Positions 39,997 to 51,578 of a DNA stretch of 64,000 bases are shown here, in pieces. A program made the position numbers and the translations under genes. Below the pieces are notes generated by a model. That model was given only the letters and a program-made list of their open reading frames with translations. It was not told the DNA's origin and did no database searches. Positions within the stretch are counted from its first letter, which is position 1. The number at the start of each line of letters is the position of its first letter. This stretch comes from Rallus limicola (Eukaryota > Chordata > Aves > Gruiformes > Rallidae). Location of the stretch: NCBI GenBank assembly GCA_022605955.1, contig JAKCOZ010000314.1, positions 62,001 through 126,000 on the forward strand, read 5' to 3'.

Positions 39997-42900
39997 GAAA
40001 CCTCCTAACAGGACACACAAGCAGACCCTGTCACTTTGGCTCTCAGCCTTTTCCTTTGCATGGAAAGAGGGAACATGCCTGGAACCTCCTACGGTGCTTT
40101 TCTCGGCCCTAGCAGACTGCAGTTCAAAACATGCTAAACGTCCAGCAATAACTCCCAAAGTAAAGAAGCTAGGCATGAAAGGCATAGCTTGTCTGAAACC
40201 TTATAACAGGACACACAAGCAGACCCTGTCACTTTGGCTCTCAGCCTTTTCCTTTGCCTGTAAAGAGGGAACATGCCTGGAACCTCCTACGGTGCTTTTC
40301 TCGGCCCTAGCAGACTGCAGTTCAAAACATGCTAAACGTCCAGCAATAACTCCCAAAGTAAAAAAGCTAGGCATGAAAGGCATAGCTTGTCTGAAACCTC
40401 CTAACAGGACACACAAGCAGACCCTGTCACTTTGGCTCTCAGCCTTTTCCTTTGCCTGGAAAGAGGGAACATGCCTGGAACCTCCTACGGTGCTTTTCTC
40501 GGCCCTAGCAGACTGCAGTTCAAAACATGCTAAACGTCCAGCAATAACTCCCAAAGTAAAGAAGCTAGGACTGAAAGGCATAGCTTGTCTGAAACCTCCT
40601 AACAGGACACACAAGCAGACCCTGTCACTTTGGCTCTCAGCCTTTTCCTTTGCCTGGAAAGAGGGAACATGCCTGGAACCTCCTACGGTGCTTTTCTCGG
40701 CCCTAGCAGACTGCAGTTCAAAACATGCTAAACGTCCAGCAATAACTCCCAAAGTAAAGAAGCTAGGCATGAAAGGCATAGCTTGTCTGAAACCTCCTAA
40801 CAGGACACACAAGCAGACCCTGTCACTTTGGCTCTCAGCCTTTTCCTTTGCCTGGAAAGAGGGAACATGCCTGGAAGCTCCTACGGTGCTTTTCTCGGCC
40901 CTAGCAGACTGCAGTTCAAAACATGCTAAACGTCCAGCAATAACTCCCAAAGTAAAGAAGCTAGGCATGAAAGGCATAGCTTGTCTGAAACCTCCTAACA
41001 GGACACACAAGCAGACCCTGTCACTTTGGCTCTCAGCCTTTTCCTTTGCCTGGAAAGAGGGAACATGCCTGGAACCTCCTACGGTGCTTTTCTCGGCCCT
41101 AGCAGACTGCAGTTCAAAACATGCTAAACGTCCAGCAATAACTCCCAAAGTAAAGAAGCTAGGACTGAAAGGCATAGCTTGTCTGAAACCTCCTAACAGG
41201 ACACACAAGCAGACCCTGTCACTTTGGCTCTCAGCCTTTTCCTTTGCCTGGAAAGAGGGAACATGCCTGGAACCTCCTACGGTGCTTTTCTCGGCCCTAG
41301 CAGACTGCAGTTCAAAACATGCTAAACGTCCAGCAATAACTCCCAAAGTAAAGAAGCTAGGCATGAAAGGCATAGCTTGTCTGAAACCTCCTAACAGGAC
41401 ACACAAGCAGACCCTGTCACTTTGGCTCTCAGCCTTTTCCTTTGCCTGGAAAGGAGGAACATACTTGCTACCTCCTACAGTGCTTTTCTCGGCCCTAGCA
41501 GACTGCAGTTCAAAACATGCTAAACGTCCAGCAATAACTCCCAAAGTAAAGAAGCTAGGCATGAAAGGCATAGCTTGTCTGAAACCTCCTAACAGGACAC
41601 ACAAGCAGACCCTGTCACTTTGGCTCTCAGCCTTTTCCTTTGCCTGGAAAGAGGGAACATGCCTGGAACCTCCTACGGTGCTTTTCTCGGCCCTAGCAGA
41701 CTGCAGTTCAAAACATGCTAAACGTCCAGCAATAACTCCCAAAGTAAAGAAGCTAGGACTGAAAAGCATAGCTTGTCTGAAACCTCCTAACAGGACACAC
41801 AAGCAGACCCTGTCACTTTGGCTCTCAGCCTTTTCCTTTGCCTGGAAAGAAGGAACATACCTGCTACCTCCTACAGTGCTTTTCTCGGCCCTAGCAGACT
41901 GCAGTTCAAAACATGCTAAACGTCCAGCAATAACTCCCAAAGTAAAGAAGCTAGGACTGAAAGGCATAGCTTGTCTGAAACCTCCTAACAGGACACACAA
42001 GCAGACCCTGTCACTTTGGCTCTCAGCCTTTTCCTTTGCCTGGAAAGAGGGAACATGCCTGGAAGCTCCTACGGTGCTTTTCTCGGCCCTAGCAGACTGC
42101 AGTTCAAAACATGCTAAACGTCCAGCAATAACTCCCAAAGTAAAGAAGCTAGGCATGAACGGCATAGCTTGTCTGAAACCTCCTAACAGGACACACAAGC
42201 AGACCCTGTCACTTTGGCTCTCAGCCTTTTCCTTTGCCTGGAAAGAAGGAACATACCTGCTACCTCCTACAGTGCTTTTCTCGGCCCTAGCAGACTGCAG
42301 TTCAAAACATGCTAAACGTCCAGCAATAACTCCCAAAGTAAAGAAGCTAGGACTGAAAGGCATAGCTTGTCTGAAACCTCCTAACAGGACACACAAGCAG
42401 ACCCTGTCACTTTGGCTCTCAGCCTTTTCCTTTGCCTGGAAAGTGGGAACATGCCTAGAACCTCCTACGGTGCTTTTCTCGGCCCTAGCAGACTGCAGTT
42501 CAAAACATGCTAAACGTCCAGCAATAACTCCCAAAGTAAAGAAGCTAGGACTGAAAGGCATAGCTTGTCTGAAACCTCCTAACAGGACACACAAGCTGAC
42601 CCTGTCACTTTGGCTCTCAGCCTTTTCCTTTGCCTGGAAAGAGGGAACATGCCTGGAACCTCCTACGGTGCTTTTCTCGGCCCTAGCAGACTGCAGTTCA
42701 AAACTTGCTAAACGTCCAGCAATAACTCCCAAAGTAAAGAAGCTAGGACTGAAAGGCATAGCTTGTCTGAAACCTCCTAACAGGACACACAAGCAGACCC
42801 TGTCACTTTGGCTCTCAGCCTTTTCCTTTGCATGGAAAGAGGGAACATGCCTGGAACCTCCTACGGTGCTTTTCTCGGCCCTAGCAGACTGCAGTTCAAA

Positions 42901-44154
42901 ACATGCTAAACGTCCAGCAATAACTCCCAAAGTAAAGAAGCTAGGCATGAAAGGCATAGCTTGTCTGAAACCTTATAACAGGACACACAAGCAGACCCTG
43001 TCACTTTGGCTCTCAGCCTTTTCCTTTGCCTGTAAAGAGGGAACATGCCTGGAACCTCCTACGGTGCTTTTCTCGGCCCTAGCAGACTGCAGTTCAAAAC
43101 ATGCTAAACGTCCAGCAATAACTCCCAAAGTAAAAAAGCTAGGCATGAAAGGCATAGCTTGTCTGAAACCTCCTAACAGGACACACAAGCAGACCCTGTC
43201 ACTTTGGCTCTCAGCCTTTTCCTTTGCCTGGAAAGAGGGAACATGCCTGGAACCTCCTACGGTGCTTTTCTCGGCCCTAGCAGACGGCAGTTCAAAACAT
43301 GCTAAACGTCCAGCAATAACTCCCAAAGTAAAGAAGCTAGGACTGAAAGGCATAGCTTGTCTGAAACCTCCTAACAGGACACACAAGCAGACCCTGTCAC
43401 TTTGGCTCTCAGCCTTTTCCTTTGCCTGGAAAGAGGGAACATGCCTGGAACCTCCTACGGTGCTTTTCTCGGCCCTAGCAGACTGCAGTTCAAAACATGC
43501 TAAACGTCCAGCAATAACTCCCAAAGTAAAGAAGCTAGGCATGAAAGGCATAGCTTGTCTGAAACCTCCTAACAGGACACACAAGCAGACCCTGTCACTT
43601 TGGCTCTCAGCCTTTTCCTTTGCCTGGAAAGGAGGAACATACTTGCTACCTCCTACAGTGCTTTTCTCGGCCCTAGCAGACTGCAGTTCAAAACATGCTA
43701 AACGTCCAGCAATAACTCCCAAAGTAAAGAAGCTAGGCATGAAAGGCATAGCTTGTCTGAAACCTCCTAACAGGACACACAAGCAGACCCTGTCACTTTG
43801 GCTCTCAGCCTTTTCCTTTGCCTGGAAAGAGGGAACATGCCTGGAACCTCCTACGGTGCTTTTCTCGGCCCTAGCAGACTGCAGTTCAAAACATGCTAAA
43901 CGTCCAGCAATAACTCCCAAAGTAAAGAAGCTAGGACTGAAAAGCATAGCTTGTCTGAAACCTCCTAACAGGACACACAAGCAGACCCTGTCACTTTGGC
44001 TCTCAGCCTTTTCCTTTGCCTGGAAAGAAGGAACATACCTGCTACCTCCTACAGTGCTTTTCTCGGCCCTAGCAGACTGCAGTTCAAAACATGCTAAACG
44101 TCCAGCAATAACTCCCAAAGTAAAGAAGCTAGGACTGAAAGGCATAGCTTGTCT
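39205..44154 (+). repeat. 14-mer HOR (2772 bp) followed by an 11-monomer copy
   Basis: m199-m212 (39205-41976) are repeated as m213-m223 (41977-44154). Rare shared markers at 2772-bp spacing are gaacgg (39388, 42160), V with cctagaacc (m201, m215), and ttat with tgtaaag and gtaaaaaag (m204, m218). Later markers ggagga (41454, 43632) and aaaagcatag (41765, 43943) are only 2178 bp apart, so counterparts of about three monomers (m207-m209) are absent from the second copy. It overlaps the end of the 13-mer block because m199-m202 belong to both patterns. Confidence 0.85.
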
Positions 44155-45035
44155 GAAACCTCCTAACAGGACACACAAGCAGACCCTGTCACTTTGGCTC
44201 TCAGCCTTTTCCTTTGCCTGGAAAGAGGGAACATGCCTGGAACCTCCTACGGTGCTTTTCTCGGCCCTAGCAGACTGCAGTTCAAAACATGCTAAACGTC
44301 CAGCAATAACTCCCAAAGTAAAGAAGCTAGGCATGAAAGGCATAGCTTGTCTGAAACCTCCTAACAGGACACACAAGCAGACCCTGTCACTTTGGCTCTC
44401 AGCCTTTTCCTTTGCCTGGAAAGAAGGAACATACCTGCTACCTCCTACAGTGCTTTTCTCGGCCCTAGCAGACTGCAGTTCAAAACATGCTAAACGTCCA
44501 GCAATAACTCCCAAAGTAAAGAAGCTAGGCATGAAAGGCATAGCTTGTCTGAAACCTTATAACAGGACACACAAGCAGACCCTGTCACTTTGGCTCTCAG
44601 CCTTTTCCTTTGCCTGGAAAGAGGGAACATGCCTGGAACCTCCTACGGTGCTTTTCTCGGCCCTAGCAGACTGCAGTTCGAAACATGCTAAACGTCCAGC
44701 AATAACTCCCAAAGTAAAGAAGCTAGGCATGAAAGGCATAGCTTGTCTGAAACCTCCTAACAGGACACACAAGCAGACCCTGTCACTTTGGCTCTCAGCC
44801 TTTTCCTTTGCCTGGAAAGAGGGAACATGCCTGGAACCTCCTACGGTGCTTTTATCGGCCCTAGCAGACTGCAGTTCAAAACATGCTAAACGTCCAGCAA
44901 TAACTCCCAAAGTAAAGAAGCTAGGCATGAAAGGCATAGCTTGTCTGAAACCTCCTAACAGGACACACAAGCAGACCCTGTCACTTTGGCTCTCAGCCTT
45001 TTCCTTTGCCTGGAAAGAGGGAACATGCCTGGAAC
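44155..45035 (+). repeat. Boundary monomers m224-m228, between HOR domains
   Basis: m224 and m225 are C and Y. m226 is ttat with ttcgaaac, and m227 has ttttatcgg; this pair resembles m146-m147 and m164-m165 of the 18-mer, but m227 lacks the L and cgtacagc changes found there. m228 carries gcaattact at 45100, which is shared with m264 and marks the start of the next HOR. Confidence 0.75.
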
Positions 45036-46134
45036 CTCCTACGGTGCTTTTCTCGGCCCTAGCAGACTGCAGTTCAAAACATGCTAAACGTCCAGCAATT
45101 ACTCCCAAAGTAAAGAAGCTAGGCATGAAAGGCATAGCTTGTCTGAAACCTCCTAACAGGACACACAAGCAGACCCTGTCACTTTGGCTCTCAGCCTTTT
45201 CCTTTGCCTGGAAAGAAGGAACATACCTGCTACCTCCTACAGTGCTTTTCTCGGCCCTAGCAGACTGCAGTTCAAAACATGCTAAACGTCCAGCAATAAC
45301 TCCCAAAGTAAAGAAGCTAGGACTGAAAGGCATAGCTTGTCTGAAACCTCCTAACAGGACACACAAGCAGACCCTGTCACTTTGGCTCTCAGCCTTTTCC
45401 TTTGCCTGGAAAGAGGGAACATGCCTGGAACCTCCTACGGTGCTTTTCTCGGCCCTAGCAGACTGCAGTTCAAAACATGCTAAACGTCCAGCAATAACTC
45501 CCAAAGTAAAGAAGCTAGGCATGAAAGGCATAGCTTGTCTGAAACCTCCTAACAGGACACACAAGCAGACTCTGTCACTTTGGCTCTCAGCCTTTTCCTT
45601 TGCCTGGAAAGAAGGAACATACCTGCTACCTCCTACGGTGCTTTTCTCGGCCCTAGCAGACTGCAGTTCAAAACATGCTAAACGTCCAGCAATAACTCCC
45701 AAAGTAAAGAAGCTAGGACTGAAAGGCATAGCTTGTCTGAAACCTTATAACAGGACACACATGCAGACCCTGTCACTTTGGCTCTCAGCCTTTTCCTTTG
45801 CCTGGAAAGAGGGAACATGCCTGGAACCTCCTACGGTGCTTTTCTCGGCCCTAGCAGACTGCAGTTCAAAACTTGCTAAACGTCCAGCAATAACTCCCAA
45901 AGTAAAGAAGCTAGGCATGAAAGGCATAGCTTGTCTGAAACCTCCTAACAGGACACACAAGCAGACCCTGTCACTTTGGCTCTCAGCCTTTTCCTTTGCC
46001 TGGAAAGAGGGAACATGCCTGGAAGCTCCTACGGTGCTTTTCTCGGCCCTAGCAGACTGCAGTTCAAAACATGCTAAACGTCCAGCAATAACTCCCAAAG
46101 TAAAGAAGCTAGGCATGAAAGGCATAGCTTGTCT

Positions 46135-46530
46135 GAAACCTCCTAACAGGACACACAAGCAGACCCTGTCACTTTGGCTCTCAGCCTTTTCCTTTGCCTG
46201 GAAAGAAGGAACATACCTGCTACCTCCTACAGTGCTTTTCTCGGCCCTAGCAGACTGCAGTTCAAAACATGCTAAACGTCCAGCAATAACTCCCAAAGTA
46301 AAGAAGCTAGGACTGAAAGGCATAGCTTGTCTGAAACCTCCTAACAGGACACACAAGCAGACCCTGTCACTTTGGCTCTCAGCCTTTTCCTTTGCCTGGA
46401 AAGAGGGAACATGCCTGGAACCTCCTACGGTGCTTTTCTCGGCCCTAGCAGACTGCAGTTCAAAACATGCTAAACGTCCAGCAATAACTCCCAAAGTAAA
46501 GAAGCTAGGCATGAAAGGCATAGCTTGTCT
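46135..46530 (+). repeat. Two monomers corresponding to one hybrid monomer at 53263-53460
   Basis: m234 is Y with a gactg junction and m235 is C with a gcatg junction. The aligned position in the other HOR copy holds a single monomer (m270) with Y in its front half and gcatg at its end. A recombination between monomer positions about 97 and 178 that removed 198 bp would explain this; a gain in the other direction is equally possible. Confidence 0.7.
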
Positions 46531-48510
46531 GAAACCTTATAACAGGACACACATGCAGACCCTGTCACTTTGGCTCTCAGCCTTTTCCTTTGCCTGGAAA
46601 GAGGGAACATGCCTGGAACCTCCTACGGTGCTTTTCTCGGCCCTAGCAGACTGCAGTTCAAAACTTGCTAAACGTCCAGCAATAACTCCCAAAGTAAAGA
46701 AGCTAGGACTGAAAGGCATAGCTTGTCTGAAACCTCCTAACAGGACACACAAGCAGACCCTGTCACTTTGGCTCTCAGCCTTTTCCTTTGCATGGAAAGA
46801 GGGAACATGCCTGGAACCTCCTACGGTGCTTTTCTCGGCCCTAGCAGACTGCAGTTCAAAACATGCTAAACGTCCAGCAATAACTCCCAAAGTAAAGAAG
46901 CTAGGCATGAAAGGCATAGCTTGTCTGAAACCTCCTAACAGGACACACAAGCAGACCCTGTCACTTTGGCTCTCAGCCTTTTCCTTTGCCTGGAAAGAAG
47001 GAACATACCTACTACCTCCTACAGTGCTTTTCTCGGCCCTAGCAGACTGCAGTTCAAAACATGCTAAACGTCCAGCAATAACTCCCAAAGTAAAGAAGCT
47101 AGGACTGAAAGGCATAGCTTGTCTGAAACCTCCTAACAGGACACACAAGCAGACCCTGTCACTTTGGCTCTCAGCCTTTTCCTTTGCCTGGAAAGAGGGA
47201 ACATGCCTGGAAGCTCCTACGGTGCTTTTCTCGGCCCTAGCAGACTGCAGTTCAAAACACGCTAAACGTCCAGCAATAACTCCCAAAGTAAAGAAGCTAG
47301 GACTGAAAGGCATAGCTTGTCTGAAACCTCCTAACAGGACACACAAGCAGACCCTGTCACTTTGGCTCTCAGCCTTTTCCTTTGCCTGGAAAGAGGGAAC
47401 ATGCCTGGAACCTCCTACGGTGCTTTTCTCGGCCCTAGCAGACTGCAGTTCAAAACATGCTAAACGTCCAGCAATAACTCCCAAAGTAAAGAAGCTAGGC
47501 ATGAAAGGCATAGCTTGTCTGAAACCTCCTAACAGGACACACAAGCAGACCCTGTCACTTTGGCTCTCAGCCTTTTCCTTTGCCTGGAAAGAAGGAACAT
47601 ACCTGCTACCTCCTACAGTGCTTTTCTCGGCCCTAGCAGACTGCAGTTCAAAACATGCTAAACGTCCAGCAATAACTCCCAAAGTAAAGAAGCTAGGACT
47701 GAAAGGCATAGCTTGTCTGAAACCTCCTAACAGGACACACAAGTAGACCCTGTCACTTTGGCTCTCAGCCTTTTCCTTTGCCTGGAAAGAGGGAACATGC
47801 CTGGAACCTCCTACGGTGCTTTTCTCGGCCCTAGCAGACTGCAGTTCAAAACATGCTAAACGTCCAGCAATAACTCCCAAAGTAAAGAAGCTAGGACTGA
47901 AAGGCATAGCTTGTCTGAAACCTCCTAACAGGACACACAAGCAGACCCTGTCACTTTGGCTCTCAGCCTTTTCCTTTGCCTGGAAAGAAGGAACATACCT
48001 GCTACCTCCTACAGTGCTTTCCTCGGCCCTAGCAGACTGCAGTTCAAAACATGCTAAACGTCCAGCAATAACTCCCAAAGTAAAGAAGCTAGGACTGAAA
48101 GGCATAGCTTGTCTGAAACCTCCTAACAGGACACACAAGCAGACCCTGTCACTTTGGCTCTCAGCCTTTTCCTTTGCCTGGAAAGAGGGAACATGCCTGG
48201 AACCTCCTACGGTGCTTTTCTCGGCCCTAGCAGACTGCAGTTCAAAACCTGCTAAACGTCCAGCAATAACTCCCAAAGTAAAGAAGCTAGGCATGAAAGG
48301 CATAGCTTGTCTGAAACCTCCTAACAGGACACACAAGCAGACCCTGTCACTTTGGCTCTCAGCCTTTTCCTTTGCCTGGAAAGAAGGAACATACCTGCTA
48401 CCTCCTACAGTGCTTTTCTCGGCCCTAGCAGACTGCAGTTCAAAACATGCTAAACGTCCAGCAATAACTCCCAAAGTAAAGAAGCTAGGCATGAAAGGCA
48501 TAGCTTGTCT

Positions 48511-49302
48511 GAAACCTTATAACAGGACACACAAGCAGACCCTGTCACTTTGGCTCTCAGCCTTTTCCTTTGCCTGGAAAGAGGGAACATGCCTGGAACC
48601 TCCTACGGTGCTTTTCTCGGCCCTAGCAGACTGCAGTTCAAAACATGCTAAACGTCCAGCAATAACTCCCAAAGTAAAGAAGCTAGGATTGAAAGGCATA
48701 GCTTGTCTGAAACCTCCTAACAGGACACACAAGCAGACCCTGTCACTTTGGCTCTCAGCCTTTTCCTTTGCCTGGAAAGAGGGAACATGCCTGGAACCTC
48801 CTACGGTGCTTTTCTCGGCCCTAGCAGACTGCAGTTCAAAACATGCTAAACGTCCAGCAATAACTCCCAAAGTAAAGAAGCTAGGCATGAAAGGCATAGC
48901 TTGTCTGAAACCTTATAACAGGACACACAAGCAGACCCTGTCACTTTGGCTCTCAGCCTTTTCCTTTGCCTGGAAAGAGGGAACATGCCTGGAACCTCCT
49001 ACGGTGCTTTTCTCGGCCCTAGCAGACTGCAGTTCAAAACATGCTAAACGTCCAGCAATAACTCCCAAAGTAAAGAAGCTAGGATTGAAAGGCATAGCTT
49101 GTCTGAAACCTCCTAACAGGACACACAAGCAGACCCTGTCACTTTGGCTCTCAGCCTTTTCCTTTGCCTGGAAAGAGGGAACATGCCTGGAACCTCCTAC
49201 GGTGCTTTTCTCGGCCCTAGCAGACTGCAGTTCAAAACATGCTAAACGTCCAGCAATAACTCCCAAAGTAAAGAAGCTAGGCATGAAAGGCATAGCTTGT
49301 CT
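48511..49302 (+). repeat. Local 2-mer (396-bp) tandem duplication
   Basis: m246-m247 (ttat plus gattg, then C-gcatg) are immediately repeated as m248-m249 with the same diagnostic sites. The homologous position at 55441-55836 has only one such pair (m281-m282). The doublet is therefore a recent gain here or a loss there. Confidence 0.85.
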
Positions 49303-50688
49303 GAAACCTCCTAACAGGACACACAAGCAGACCCTGTCACTTTGGCTCTCAGCCTTTTCCTTTGCCTGGAACGAGGGAACATACCTGGAACCTCCTACGG
49401 TGCTTTTCTCGGCCCTAGCAGACTGCAGTTCAAAACATGCTAAACGTCCAGCAATAACTCCCAAAGTAAAGAAGCTAGGCATGAAAGGCATAGCTTGTCT
49501 GAAACCTCCTAACAGGACACACAAGCAGACCCTGTCACTTTGGCTCTCAGCCTTTTCCTTTGCCTGGAAAGAGGGAACATGCCTGGAACCTCCTACGGTG
49601 CTTTTCTCGGCCCTAGCAGACTGCAGTTCAAAACATGCTAAACGTCCAGCAATAACTCCCAAAGTAAAGAAGCTAGGCATGAAAGGCATAGCTTGTCTGA
49701 AACCTCCTAACAGGACACACAAGCAGACCCTGTCACTTTGGCTCTCAGCCTTTTCCTTTGCCTGGAAAGAGGGAACATGCCTGGAACCTCCTACGGTGCT
49801 TTTCTCGGCCCTAGCAGACTGCAGTTCAAAACATGCTAAACGTCCAGCAATAACTCCCAAAGTAAAGAAGCTAGGACTGAAAGGCATAGCTTGTCTGAAA
49901 CCTCCTAACAGGACACACAAGCAGACCCTGTCACTTTGGCTCTCAGCCTTTTCCTTTGCCTGGAAAGAGGGAACATGCCTGGAACCTCCTACGGTGCTTT
50001 TCTCGGCCCTAGCAGACTGCAGTTCAAAACATGCTAAACGTCCAGCAATAACTCCCAAAGTAAAGAAGCTAGGCATGAAAGGCATAGCTTGTCTGAAACC
50101 TCCTAACAGGACACACAAGCAGACCCTGTCACTTTGGCTCTCAGCCTTTTCCTTTGCCTGGAAAGAGGGAACATGCCTGGAACCTCCTACGGTGCTTTTC
50201 TCGGCCCTAGCAGACTGCAGTTCAAAACATGCTAAACGTCCAGCAATAACTCCCAAAGTAAAGAAGCTAGGACTGAAAGGCATAGCTTGTCTGAAACCTC
50301 CTAACAGGACACACAAGCAGACCCTGTCACTTTGGCTCTCAGCCTTTTCCTTTGCCTGGAAAGAGGGAACATGCCTGGAACCTCCTACGGTGCTTTTCTC
50401 GGCCCTAGCAGACTGCAGTTCAAAACATGCTAAACGTCCAGCAATAACTCCCAAAGTAAAGAAGCTAGGCATGAAAGGCATAGCTTGTCTGAAACCTCCT
50501 AACAGGACACACAAGCAGACCCTGTCACTTTGGCTCTCAGCCTTTTCCTTTGCCTGGAAAGAGGGAACATGCCTGGAACCTCCTACGGTGCTTTTCTCGG
50601 CCCTAGCAGACTGCAGTTCAAAACACGCTAAACGTCCAGCAATAACTCCCAAAGTAAAGAAGCTAGGACTGAAAGGCATAGCTTGTCT

Positions 50689-50886
50689 GAAACCTCCTAA
50701 CAGGACACACAAGCAGACCCTGTCACTTTGGCTCTCAGCCTTTTCCTTTGCCTGGAAAGAAGGAACATGCCTGGAACCTCCTACAGTGCTTTTCTCGGCC
50801 CTAGCAGACTGCAGTTCAAAACACGCTAAACGTCCAGCAATAACTCCCAAAGTAAAGAAGCTAGGCATGAAAGGCATAGCTTGTCT
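50689..50886 (+). repeat. Hybrid monomer m257 (Y flanks, C centre)
   Basis: Around 50755-50790 the Y-type gaagga and acagtg flank a C-type gcctggaacc. In its aligned partner m290 (57223-57420) all sites are Y-type. A short conversion tract of at least 7 bp (positions 81 to 87) from a C donor would convert one into the other. Confidence 0.75.
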
Positions 50887-51570
50887 GAAACCTCCTAACA
50901 GGACACACAAGCAGACCCTGTCACTTTGGCTCTCAGCCTTTTCCTTTGCCTGGAAAGAAGGAACATACCTGCTACCTCCTACAGTGCTTTTCTCGGCCCT
51001 AGCAGACTGCAGTTCAAAACATGCTAAACGTCCAGCAATAACTCCCAAAGTAAAGAAGCTAGGCATGAAAGGCATAGCTTGTCTGAAACCTTATAACAGG
51101 ACACACAAGCAGACCCTGTCACTTTGGCTCTCAGCCTTTTCCTTTGCCTGGAAAGAGGGAACATGCCTGGAACCTCCTACGGTGCTTTTCTCGGCCCTAG
51201 CAGACTGCAGTTCAAAACATGCTAAACGTCCAGCAATAACTCCCAAAGTAAAGAAGCTAGGCATGAAAGGCATAGCTTGTCTGAAACCTCCTAACAGGAC
51301 ACACAAGCAGACCCTGTCACTTTGGCTCTCAGCCTTTTCCTTTGCCTGGAAAGAGGGAACATGCCTGGAACCTCCTACGGTGCTTTTCTCGGCCCTAGCA
51401 GACTGCAGTTCAAAACATGCTAAACGTCTAGCAATAACTCCCAAAGTAAAGAAGCTAGGACTGAAAGGCATAGCTTGTCTGAAACCTCCTAACAGGACAC
51501 ACAAGCAGACCCTGTCACTTTGGCTCTCAGCCTTTTCCTTTGCCTGGAAAGAAGGAACATACCTGCTACC

Positions 51571-51578
51571 TATAAAAG
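51571..51578 (+). promoter_or_regulatory. TATA-box-like sequence in a variant Y monomer
   Basis: The variant reads tataaaag, a canonical-looking TATA motif, in place of the usual tcctacag. There is no initiator or gene nearby, so function is doubtful. The same variant occurs at 58897, 60283 and 62857. Confidence 0.15.

Larger units (their letters stand above)
20177..47746 (+). other. 27.6-kb open frame across the satellite, judged non-coding
   Basis: An uninterrupted frame of 9189 codons runs through about 139 monomers because each adds 66 codons and no stop. The peptide is the same 66-residue unit repeated, with no recognised domain. In this frame about 11 of the 15 recurrent variant codons change the amino acid and four changes are silent, which is near the neutral expectation. 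The same frame elsewhere is closed by single substitutions at 5711, 9767, 14036, 14234, 19382, 20165, 47744 and 54674. The opposite strand is equally open. I see no upstream gene structure. A giant repetitive protein cannot be formally excluded without transcript data. Confidence 0.9.
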
